Below, piece after piece: positions 1 to 7,343 of a stretch of DNA of 28,399 nucleotides (its first letter is position 1; the number at the start of each line of letters is the position of its first letter). The position numbers were made by a program, and so were the translations under genes. The notes under the pieces were generated by a model. It had not been told where the DNA came from. It was given only the letters and a program-made list of their open reading frames with translations, and ran no database searches. Where the stretch lies: assembly GCA_028280675.1 (NCBI GenBank), contig JANQLI010000190.1:1-28399 (forward strand), given 5' to 3'. Source of the stretch: Alphaproteobacteria bacterium. Its GTDB lineage: Bacteria; Pseudomonadota; Alphaproteobacteria; SMXP01.

Positions 1-706
1 AGACAGCCCGCAAGCTTGCTAATGATTCCGCTGTGACATCCGCACGCGGGTGTTCATCTTTATCGATGGTTTTCTCGCCCTTGCGCGATTTGATCACAAC
101 AGGGGTAATTTGCTCTTCGAAATATCCCGCTTCAATCGCAGCAATTGCACGGCGGTGGCTTTCAGCAGCAAAAGCGTCTTGCGCTTCACGGTTAATGCCA
201 TAGCGTTCCGAAATATTTTCAGCGGTGATTCCCATATGGCCATGCCCGAATGGATCATGCAGAGCAGCAGTCATTTCATCATGCATGGTGGTGTCGCCCA
301 TACGCACACCCCACCTTGCTGCCGGGACTGTGTAATTCGCACGGCTCATCGATTCCGCACCGCCAGCAAGCGCGACTTCCGTCTCGCCAAGCTGTATTTG
401 CTGAGCTGCAAACACGATGGCTTCAAGACCCGATCCGCAGAGACGGTTCACGGTAATGCATTGCGCGTCAACCGGCACGCCACCTTCAACAGCAGCCACA
501 CGAGCTATATAGGCATCTTTCGGTTCAGTACGAATAACACTGCCTAGAACAACCGAATCTACGGTGTTCGGATCAAGGTCGGCACGATTGATCGCCTCGC
601 GTATGACGATGGCTCCTAATTCAGATGGCGGCACATCCTTCAATCCTCCACCATAACTGCCAACGGCCGTCCGCACGGCACTTAGTATGACAACGTCCTT
701 TGTCAT
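1..706 (-). CDS. Acetyl-CoA C-acyltransferase (thiolase), 3' end outside window
   Basis: The first 235 residues, about 60% of a usual 390-residue thiolase, read from an ATG at 706 and run off the window edge. The protein opens MTKDVVILSAVRTAVGSYGG, the usual thiolase start, and the nucleophile motif NRLCGSGLEA places the acyl-accepting cysteine at residue 90. The GGAESMSRANY and GHMGITAEN segments also match the family. It would condense or cleave acyl-CoA/acetoacyl-CoA in the cytoplasm; whether the role is biosynthetic (PhaA-like) or degradative cannot be told. An AGGAG ribosome site lies about 8 bases before the ATG. It is the last gene of a minus-strand run, 171 bases after the aldolase gene, a gap that contains a 17-base palindrome. 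Confidence 0.95.
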   Translation of the reverse strand, partial: MTKDVVILSAVRTAVGSYGGGLKDVPPSELGAIVIREAINRADLDPNTVDSVVLGSVIRTEPKDAYIARVAAVEGGVPVDAQCITVNRLCGSGLEAIVFAAQQIQLGETEVALAGGAESMSRANYTVPAARWGVRMGDTTMHDEMTAALHDPFGHGHMGITAENISERYGINREAQDAFAAESHRRAIAAIEAGYFEEQITPVVIKSRKGEKTIDKDEHPRADVTAESLASLRAV

Positions 707-817
707 CACCCTTACTCCTATTTTCGGCATTCCTCGCTAAGAGGTAAATTCTGGCCTGTTCTTAGGCTATTTTGCCCTGAAATACCAGCAACAGAGGACA
801 AATCTTTTGTAAATATT

Positions 818-834
818 CATGACGCTGCGTCATG
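818..834. promoter_or_regulatory. Perfect 17-base palindrome upstream of the thiolase gene
   Basis: CATGACG-CTG-CGTCATG is a perfect inverted repeat with 7-base arms. It lies 112 bases upstream of the thiolase start and is not followed by a T-run on either strand, so a repressor operator (TetR/FadR-like size) is more likely than a terminator. The cognate regulator is not in view. Confidence 0.35.
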
Positions 835-877
835 CCGCTAGGGATCACGCACATCGGCCCGGCCAGCACCCGTCCGA

Positions 878-1789
878 TCACCCTTCGCGGAGTGTCAGAG
901 GCACGAAGGCGGCGTCTTCGATCAAGTGTTGGTATTGCTCCGCGGGCAGCGTGAGCAAAGGTGGTCTGACGATCCCCCAATCTGGGTCTTGACGGTAATA
1001 GGCAAGCAAAGCCTTCAGGCTGGGAATAGTTGGATACTTTTCGATCATCCCGCGCGTCAGTGTGATACGGGCCTGCAATGCGTCTGCTTGCTCGCTCTGC
1101 CACGTATCAAAGACAACGCGAATATGACCTGGGTTGACATTCGCGACGGCTGTAATGCTTCCGGCGCCGCCTAAACGAAGTGCATCAAGTAAATAGCGTT
1201 CTGAACCGACAAAAATATTTAGATCAGGGAATGCTTTTAGAAGCGCTTCCGTATGCGCCCAATCTCCTGAACTGTCTTTGACGCCAACAATATGAGCCGG
1301 ATAGGCATCCTGAAGACGTTGAATAAGGTCGACACTTAAATTCACCTGCGTATAAGAGGGTATGTGATAGAGATATATCCGCAAGTTTTCATGCGCGATG
1401 GTTTCGATCAGTGTTTGAAAGTACGCGAAAACACCATCATCTGAAACATTGCGAAAATAAAACGGCGGCAGGACTAGAGATCCAGCGCAGCCCAGTTCGG
1501 TCGCATAGGATGTGAATTCAATTGTCTCTCGAATAGATGTGGTCCCCGTGCCAGGCACAAGCACCTGGGGGTCAATGCCTGCGGAAACAAGCGCCTCAAG
1601 GGTTTCCATGCGCTCCGATATGGCAAGCGAACTGGCTTCACTGGTTGTCCCAAAAGGCACAAGACCCGTGCAGCCTTGCGCAAGAAGCCATTGACAATGC
1701 GCAACCAATTTCTCCGTATCCAGACGAAGATTCTGATCAAATGGCGTTAATGCAGGGGCTAAGACCCCAGAAATCTGCCCCTGCATCAT
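878..1789 (-). CDS. Dihydrodipicolinate synthase / N-acetylneuraminate lyase family aldolase
   Basis: 303 residues, the normal length for this class I TIM-barrel aldolase family. GTTSE at 47-51 matches the substrate-carboxylate loop (GTTGE), YHIP at 141-144 holds the expected catalytic tyrosine, and VGVKDSSGD carries the Schiff-base lysine at 171. The enzyme should join pyruvate to, or release it from, an aldehyde or keto acid. True DapA is usually near 290 residues and other family members (keto-deoxy-sugar-acid or hydroxy-acid aldolases) share these motifs, so the substrate is open. An AAGGACAG ribosome site precedes a double ATG. The gene begins 6 bases after the upstream gene ends, so the two are co-transcribed. 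Confidence 0.85.
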   Translation of the reverse strand: MMQGQISGVLAPALTPFDQNLRLDTEKLVAHCQWLLAQGCTGLVPFGTTSEASSLAISERMETLEALVSAGIDPQVLVPGTGTTSIRETIEFTSYATELGCAGSLVLPPFYFRNVSDDGVFAYFQTLIETIAHENLRIYLYHIPSYTQVNLSVDLIQRLQDAYPAHIVGVKDSSGDWAHTEALLKAFPDLNIFVGSERYLLDALRLGGAGSITAVANVNPGHIRVVFDTWQSEQADALQARITLTRGMIEKYPTIPSLKALLAYYRQDPDWGIVRPPLLTLPAEQYQHLIEDAAFVPLTLREG

Positions 1790-1795
1790 CTGTCC

Positions 1796-2329
1796 TTATT
1801 CAGTATCTGCCGATGAGGCGGGCATACTCACGTCGCCTTCCCTTGCGTCTTCCATGACCTCTTCCACAGTTTCCACAGTGCTCGTGTCATCTTGTTCCAG
1901 CCCGTGTTGACGCTTCTTGTGCATCTTGCCATAACCGCCGTGACGCATATAGCGCATATGCTGTTTTCCACCCAGCTTATAAATGCCATAGGTTTCAAAG
2001 CGCTCACCTTCAGGTTTCGCCACAGTCACCGTTTCACCGCGGGTCGTGATGCATGCACGATTGACCAGAACATGTTCATCATACGCATCGCCATTCTTTG
2101 TCACAACAACCACATCGTATCCCTCGCCCCTGCGACGGAATTTCATATTGCAGACGGTTATCTCTCGTGGGTGTCCAACAGAATTGAGCACCATTGCATC
2201 ACGATCTTCTGTGATCTTCCAAATTTGCATATCGGCAAAACGCGAAAAGCCGCCGCGCATTGACATGCCAAAAGCGGCAACAGCAATGACAATCGCAATC
2301 ACCGCAAGTAAAAAGTTGACGATCTTCAT
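1796..2329 (-). CDS. Membrane-anchored periplasmic protein of unknown function with His/Met-rich patch
   Basis: 177 residues from the ATG at 2329, chosen because GGAGGAGG lies about 5 bases upstream; the ATG 15 bases earlier (2344) lacks such a site. Residues 5-24 form one hydrophobic segment without a lipobox, so it should be inner-membrane anchored with the rest in the periplasm. Residues 30-120 look like a beta-rich domain with two cysteines (C60, C93 approx.). Residues 123-142 are crowded with His, Met, Lys and Arg (QHMRYMRHGGYGKMHKKRQH), followed by an acidic tail. I do not recognise a family. The upstream neighbour is a copper chaperone, so metal handling is possible, but this rests only on composition and position. 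Confidence 0.75.
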   Translation of the reverse strand: MKIVNFLLAVIAIVIAVAAFGMSMRGGFSRFADMQIWKITEDRDAMVLNSVGHPREITVCNMKFRRRGEGYDVVVVTKNGDAYDEHVLVNRACITTRGETVTVAKPEGERFETYGIYKLGGKQHMRYMRHGGYGKMHKKRQHGLEQDDTSTVETVEEVMEDAREGDVSMPASSADTE

Positions 2330-2421
2330 CAGATCCTCCTCCAAAAGCCAAAATGCCGCTCTTCACTACATATGACCATAACACTCATAGAGAAAAAGGG
2401 TGAGGAACAAATTGCCGCGCC

Positions 2422-2952
2422 TTAATGATGCATGCTGTGGTCAGACTCATGCATATGATGATCTTGCGCATGGGGGCTCTTTTTTGGAGTTTCACCAGGT
2501 GCCAATACCGCAACCTCGACCTCGATGTCCCCGAATGATTCAAAAGTCAGAGTAAGAGGAATCATCTCACCGGCTGTGATCGTTTGCGTGAGTCCCATCA
2601 GCATAATGTGCTGCCCGCCAGGCTCGAAACGTTGGGGTTGATGAGGAATCACATCAATACCGTCAAGGTCTTCCATGACCCGCACACCATCTTTCACCAC
2701 ACTGTTATGAAAACCGGCTTCGACTGTGATGGGAGTGGTTACGGAAAGAAGGCGATCTTTCGTTTCACCATGATTAACGACAATGAGATACACAGCCGCA
2801 GCTTTCGCACGCGGCGGGGTCGAACGCATCCACGGATTCTCAATCGTAATTGCTGCGTCATGCTGATGCATATGCTCCTGAGCCAAAGACTCACGCGACC
2901 AGCTAAAAACAATGGCTAAAAACAGGTAAATAACTTTTCTCATACGTTTCAA
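2422..2952 (-). CDS. PCu(A)C family periplasmic copper chaperone
   Basis: 176 residues with an N-terminal signal peptide ending near residue 25. The copper site H-X10-M-X21-H-X-M is exactly present as H82, M93, H115 and M117, the signature of PCu(A)C, which binds Cu(I) and helps deliver copper to the CuA or CuB site of haem-copper oxidases. Both ends are extra rich in His: EHMHQHD just after the signal and a C-terminal stretch from 161 (HAQDHHMHESDHSMHH), which may add Cu(II) binding, as in some chaperones with His/Met tails. It is the first gene of the minus-strand run and diverges from the GGDEF-EAL gene. The cbb3 genes in this window are a plausible client, though about 14 kb away. Confidence 0.92.
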   Translation of the reverse strand: MKRMRKVIYLFLAIVFSWSRESLAQEHMHQHDAAITIENPWMRSTPPRAKAAAVYLIVVNHGETKDRLLSVTTPITVEAGFHNSVVKDGVRVMEDLDGIDVIPHQPQRFEPGGQHIMLMGLTQTITAGEMIPLTLTFESFGDIEVEVAVLAPGETPKKSPHAQDHHMHESDHSMHH

Positions 2953-3152
2953 CTCACATTTGATTCACACAAAGGATACACCTTGCCAAAGGGTTACCAA
3001 AACTCAAAGCGCCTTCCAACAACAACCCTCAAAGTGCGTCTTTTTGTACCTCATGACCTCATGAACTGATGCAAAGTTCGCACAGACACACAACTTTATT
3101 AACCATTCTTGGTTACCACAAACGTAGAAAAAACAAATACTGAATCACAGCT

Positions 3153-5333
3153 ATGGCCCTTTTTGGACGCATGAAGATTCAAACATTTGGACGCATTGGG
3201 ATCTCCATCCTGGTGGCGACAACTGTGCTTGTGCTCGGGACGACATATTTGTCGATCCGAGAAGTGCGCAGTATTGACGCCACCTGGGCAGCTTATAATA
3301 CACGCATCGCCTATAAGCGGGACCTTCACACATCATTGCAAAACGATTTGGGATATCGCGGTCCCCTTCATATCGTTCAAAAAGCAATCGCAACACAAAG
3401 TGCCTTCGATATTTCTCTGTTACAGAACAAGTTACAGAAGATAGAGGACACACTCACCCTTTACGGTCACACCAATCCTACGGAAATCGAAACCGCCGCT
3501 TTACGACAAATACAAAATATGGTTGATGGCCACCTGTTTGCGCTTAACGCCGTAGAGACGAACAGCGAGCGCGCCGCCACAGCATTAGCATTTGACGTAA
3601 CACCGGCATTAAACGCTCTCATCACACTCGACAAAGAGTTGACCTTAATGCGCGAGAACGCCGTGCAGCAGGTGAGCAACGCAACACAGAAAACGCAATG
3701 GATCATGGCCTCACTAGGGGGGTCTGCCGCTTTCTTGCTTGGCGCAATTGTGAGTATTTTTTCAGGCTTGTTTCGCTGGCGCATTATCGAACCACTCACG
3801 CAATTGTCTGGCACAATGGAAACATTAGCCGCAGGCCACTATGGCATTGGCATTCCATTTGCCGATCAAAGCGATGAACTTGGTATGATGTCACGCAATA
3901 TTGAAACCTTCCGTGATCACGCACTGGCCCGTGAACAAGCAGAAAAGAAATGGCGCCATCTTGCTGAAGAACTTTCAATCGCAAAAGCCGAAACACAAGC
4001 CACTCTCGCACGCGCCGAAGAAAGCGAAGCACGGTATCGCCATCTCGCCCAACACGATGATCTGACTGGCCTTGCAAATCGCGCGCTGTTTCACTACCGC
4101 CTGTATGAAGCCATTGCCGTTGCAAAGCGAACGCGCCTTTCTGGCGCCATTCTGATTCTTGACCTTGATCGTTTTAAAGATATCAATGACACCCTTGGTC
4201 ACCCTGCTGGGGATGAGCTATTGCGTCAAGTTGGCGAAAGGCTCGGTCAGCAAGCCCGTGAAACCGACACCGTGGCAAGATTAGGCGGGGATGAGTTTGC
4301 CATCATCGCGACCCATATTGATCGCATTGAAGGCGTTGGGACCGTTGCTGAAAAAATTATAGCACAATTCAGCAAACCCTTTGATTTGCACGGCACACCG
4401 GTCAACATTGGCACCAGTGTCGGTATATCGACGTTTCCATCGCCAGGTTACAGCGATCAGGAATATCTCAAGCATGCTGACATTGCTCTTTATCGTGCGA
4501 AGTCGGAAGGGCGCGGCACATGGCGTCACTACAACACGACACTTGATGAAGAAATGCATGATAAAAAGAATCTGGAACGTGATCTACGTGAGGCGATTGC
4601 CCAAGATGCGCTCGAGATTCATTATCAGCCTCAAATTGATGTTAAGAGCGGGACATTAAACGGCGTTGAATGCTTCGTTCGCTGGAACCATCTCACGCGC
4701 GGTTATGTGAATCCAGAAGATTTTATTACTCTCTCAGAAAGTAGCGGTCTTATTCATAGCCTTGGCGAGTGGATTCTCAAAGCAGTCTGCAAACAAATAA
4801 AAATGTGGGAGGGGCAAGGCCTACCCGCTATCCGCTTTGCCGTGACTATGTCCGCACACCAGCTCAAACATTATGACTTTCCAAACATGCTGGAAAGAAC
4901 GATTGAGGCGCAGGGTCTCAAAGCTGATCGTCTTGAACTAGAAATTACAGAAGGTACAGCAACGCGTCATAATCTAGATGATGTTCTCAACACACTGCAC
5001 ACCATCAAATCGAAAGGTGTATATATCTCTGTTGATGATTTCGGGTCTGGGTATTCAGCACTGAATCGGCTCAAAAATCTCCCAATCGATAAAGTAAAAA
5101 TTGACCGGTGCTTCACAAAAACCATGTGCCAGAATCCGTATGACGCTGAAGTTGTACGTTCAATCATTCGACTCGCAAAAAGCTTAGGCATGACCGTTGT
5201 CGCCGAAGGGATTGAAACAGTTGCACAAGTAGATCAGTTGATATCAGAAGGGTGCTCAGTGATGCAGGGTGATTATTTTGGCCAGCCCGTCGCACCCGAT
5301 CCATTTTATCAATCCTTCCTGAAGACCACTTGA
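3153..5333 (+). CDS. Membrane GGDEF-EAL protein (diguanylate cyclase with altered EAL domain)
   Basis: 726 residues. Order: membrane segment about 15-33; periplasmic sensor about 34-175; second membrane segment about 178-202; HAMP about 205-258; coiled linker; GGDEF about 293-455; EAL about 470-720. The cyclase motif is intact (GGDEF at 378-382) and the inhibitory RxxD (RETD, 369-372) lies five residues before it, so c-di-GMP synthesis with product inhibition is expected. In the EAL domain the signature reads ECF at 506-508 and the metal-binding Asn position (normally N-L/V-S) is Thr565 (TMS). The Glu, DDFGSGYS (628 onwards), Lys and later Glu positions remain. Phosphodiesterase activity may therefore be weak or lost. 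There is no convincing ribosome site; a start at the ATG at 3171 is equally possible. Confidence 0.93.
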   Translation: MALFGRMKIQTFGRIGISILVATTVLVLGTTYLSIREVRSIDATWAAYNTRIAYKRDLHTSLQNDLGYRGPLHIVQKAIATQSAFDISLLQNKLQKIEDTLTLYGHTNPTEIETAALRQIQNMVDGHLFALNAVETNSERAATALAFDVTPALNALITLDKELTLMRENAVQQVSNATQKTQWIMASLGGSAAFLLGAIVSIFSGLFRWRIIEPLTQLSGTMETLAAGHYGIGIPFADQSDELGMMSRNIETFRDHALAREQAEKKWRHLAEELSIAKAETQATLARAEESEARYRHLAQHDDLTGLANRALFHYRLYEAIAVAKRTRLSGAILILDLDRFKDINDTLGHPAGDELLRQVGERLGQQARETDTVARLGGDEFAIIATHIDRIEGVGTVAEKIIAQFSKPFDLHGTPVNIGTSVGISTFPSPGYSDQEYLKHADIALYRAKSEGRGTWRHYNTTLDEEMHDKKNLERDLREAIAQDALEIHYQPQIDVKSGTLNGVECFVRWNHLTRGYVNPEDFITLSESSGLIHSLGEWILKAVCKQIKMWEGQGLPAIRFAVTMSAHQLKHYDFPNMLERTIEAQGLKADRLELEITEGTATRHNLDDVLNTLHTIKSKGVYISVDDFGSGYSALNRLKNLPIDKVKIDRCFTKTMCQNPYDAEVVRSIIRLAKSLGMTVVAEGIETVAQVDQLISEGCSVMQGDYFGQPVAPDPFYQSFLKTT

Positions 5334-5395
5334 ATTTTCCGTTCCTACGGCTCACATTAAGGCATAACCTGCAGCGGTGAGAGCATGAACAGTCA

Positions 5396-5821
5396 ATGGT
5401 CACACTTATCATAGCTATTGTGGGGATTCTCATCCTCTTTCTTCTATCGCGCGCTTTCGGGCTAGACCGTAACGTCATCTTTGTGGATGAGGGCGCAGCA
5501 CTAGACACATTGCACCATCGCCATCCCGATTTCACACCGGACTCATCTCTTCTGAGCACAGACCGCCACAGTGCGCTTTTTGAGGACAGCTCTCACGGCG
5601 CACTCGGACTAGTCTTGGCTCTCGGTGACGATGCGGTCACACGCATTATTCAAAAGGGCGGAATTCGCCGTATTACGGCTCTCCAAGACAATAACCAGGT
5701 CAATGGCTTAAAACTTTATCTTGACGACGTTACATGCCCTGAAGTGAAGCTTTATATGTCCGATTACATGCGTCAGGCATGGTTATCGCGATTGCAAAAC
5801 TACCTAGGACATGACCTATGA
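5396..5821 (+). CDS. Small membrane-anchored protein of unknown function, coupled to the desaturase gene
   Basis: 141 residues. Residues 2-18 form one hydrophobic segment, leaving a soluble domain of about 120 residues that is probably cytoplasmic (the flanking residues are RAFGLDRN). No family is recognised. The ATG at 5396 is the only usual start: an in-frame stop lies 18 bases upstream. There is no strong ribosome site. The gene ends in an ATGA overlap with the following hydroxylase gene (5818-5821), which implies translational coupling and a shared job. It starts 62 bases after the GGDEF-EAL gene, so all three may lie on one transcript. Confidence 0.7.
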   Translation: MVTLIIAIVGILILFLLSRAFGLDRNVIFVDEGAALDTLHHRHPDFTPDSSLLSTDRHSALFEDSSHGALGLVLALGDDAVTRIIQKGGIRRITALQDNNQVNGLKLYLDDVTCPEVKLYMSDYMRQAWLSRLQNYLGHDL

Positions 5822-6723
5822 CCCTCGCAGATCCAGTTGAACTCGCGACACCCTTCTTTGCACTCATGGTCATGTTAGAGATGTTTTTTGCACGGCGATC
5901 CAGCAGCATTCGTTACGAAACGCGCGACATGACAGCAAGCCTGCTCATGGGGTTTGGAAACCTTATTATTGGCGCCCTCCTCGCAGGATTTATTATTAGC
6001 ACCTATCAAGCGATATATACGGTGCGCTTATTTGATCTCACGCATGCATGGTGGATGTTTCTGCTTGCGTTCTTTGCAGAAGACTTTGCCTATTATTGGT
6101 TCCATCGTATCTCCCATGAACGGCGTTGGTTCTGGGCCAGTCATGTGGTGCATCACTCATCACAACATTACAACCTCTCGACGGCTCTACGCCAGACCTG
6201 GACCGGCACGCTTACATTTGCCTTTATTTTTTGGTTGCCCTTGGTATGGCTTGGCATACCGCCAGAAATTGTTCTCTTCTTCTCAGGCATCAGTCTTGTT
6301 TATCAATTTTGGATTCACACGGAAGCGATTGACCGCTTAGGCCCTCTTGAGTGGGTGTTGAATACACCGAGCCATCATCGCGTGCATCACGCCACCAATC
6401 CGCGCTATCTGGATGCGAATTATGCGGGTGTCTTGATTATCTGGGATAGGTTTTTTGGAAGTTTCGTCGCAGAATGCAAAGAGGACCCACCTGAATACGG
6501 TATTATTAAGCGGCTCGGCACGTTTAACCCCCTTCGCATTGCCTTTCATGAATGGGCGGAGATGGTGAGAGATGTCCGCCACGCCCAAAATCACCGCGAA
6601 GTGTTCCACTATATCTTTGGAGCACCAGGCTGGAGCCCAGATGGATCACGTAAAACGGCTGCACAGTTAAAGGCGGAATGGCGCGCAGAACAAATCAGCG
6701 CGCAAAAAACTTCATCCACATAG
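5818..6723 (+). CDS. Sterol desaturase / fatty acid hydroxylase family membrane di-iron enzyme
   Basis: 301 residues with four to five hydrophobic segments and the histidine clusters that hold the di-iron site: HRISH (96-100), HVVHH (109-113), WIHTE (H167) and HHRVHH (186-191). Members hydroxylate or desaturate sterols, fatty acids, carotenoids or alkyl ethers in the membrane using O2. The short insert and the sequence NTPSHHRVHHATNP are typical of the bacterial branch near alkylglycerol monooxygenase and C-5 sterol desaturase relatives; the substrate cannot be assigned. The start overlaps the previous stop by ATGA. The gene converges on the PlsC-like gene, with only 10 bases between. Confidence 0.9.
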   Translation: MTLADPVELATPFFALMVMLEMFFARRSSSIRYETRDMTASLLMGFGNLIIGALLAGFIISTYQAIYTVRLFDLTHAWWMFLLAFFAEDFAYYWFHRISHERRWFWASHVVHHSSQHYNLSTALRQTWTGTLTFAFIFWLPLVWLGIPPEIVLFFSGISLVYQFWIHTEAIDRLGPLEWVLNTPSHHRVHHATNPRYLDANYAGVLIIWDRFFGSFVAECKEDPPEYGIIKRLGTFNPLRIAFHEWAEMVRDVRHAQNHREVFHYIFGAPGWSPDGSRKTAAQLKAEWRAEQISAQKTSST

Positions 6724-6733
6724 ATGTCGCGCA

Positions 6734-7324
6734 TTACGTGACTTTCTCAGGAATGCCGCCTTCATTTTCCGGGCGCTTCCCATGCTTATCGCGGAAGAAG
6801 TCATAAATTTTCTCAAGATCAGCATCTAAATCATCTGTCGGCCGAAAAGTCGGCCCCAAGACAATTTGCTTAGAGGGATAATCAAAAGCGGCAACCCAGA
6901 TCGGCACGTCGGCGGCCTTCGCGATGCGGTGAAATCCGGTTTTCCACTTATCGACGCGAGAGCGCGTTCCTTCCGGTGTAACTGCGATGAGCAAGTTTTC
7001 GGATTGACGAAAGACGTCAGCAACCTGTTCGATAATCCCTTCTGGGGAGGACCGGTTCACAGGTATTCCGCCAAGCCACCGCATCAAAGATCCAAAAGGC
7101 CATCGAAACAGAGTGTGCTTTCCAACCCAGCGCGCATCCAATTGCAACATAAATACAGCCGCCAACCCGATAGGAAAATCCCAATTGCTGGTATGTGGAT
7201 ATACAACAGCAACAAGATTCCCCTTTGGCACTTCTCCGACAACGCGCCAACCTGATTTATGAAACATAAATCGGGAGGGCCGCTGCGTGAGTGCAAGTAT
7301 GGCTTTATTCGAGAAGATCGTCAT
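6734..7324 (-). CDS. PlsC-like 1-acylglycerol-phosphate acyltransferase family protein
   Basis: 196 residues. The acyltransferase motifs are present: HTSNWD (H44-X4-D49), GGIPVNR (85-91) and the PEGTRS block (117-122). It should transfer an acyl chain to a lysophospholipid or related acceptor at the inner face of the membrane. It lacks a clear transmembrane segment and is shorter than PlsC itself (about 240), matching the soluble-looking bacterial subgroup often annotated only as lysophospholipid acyltransferase family. It starts 19 bases after the dehydrogenase gene with no good ribosome site, so it may rely on read-through translation from the same mRNA. Confidence 0.88.
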   Translation of the reverse strand: MTIFSNKAILALTQRPSRFMFHKSGWRVVGEVPKGNLVAVVYPHTSNWDFPIGLAAVFMLQLDARWVGKHTLFRWPFGSLMRWLGGIPVNRSSPEGIIEQVADVFRQSENLLIAVTPEGTRSRVDKWKTGFHRIAKAADVPIWVAAFDYPSKQIVLGPTFRPTDDLDADLEKIYDFFRDKHGKRPENEGGIPEKVT

Positions 7325-7343
7325 TTATGTTGTGTTCATGCTT

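Noticed and set aside
50..547. Plus-strand frame of 165 codons
   Set aside because: It lies opposite the thiolase gene, whose minus-strand translation shows the full family motifs.
762..1103. 113-codon minus-strand frame across the end of the aldolase gene
   Set aside because: It overlaps the aldolase in another frame; the part beyond its stop has no ribosome site.
3049..3064. CCTCATGA repeated twice in tandem
   Set aside because: Only two short copies in the PCu(A)C/GGDEF gap; no further structure, so probably chance.
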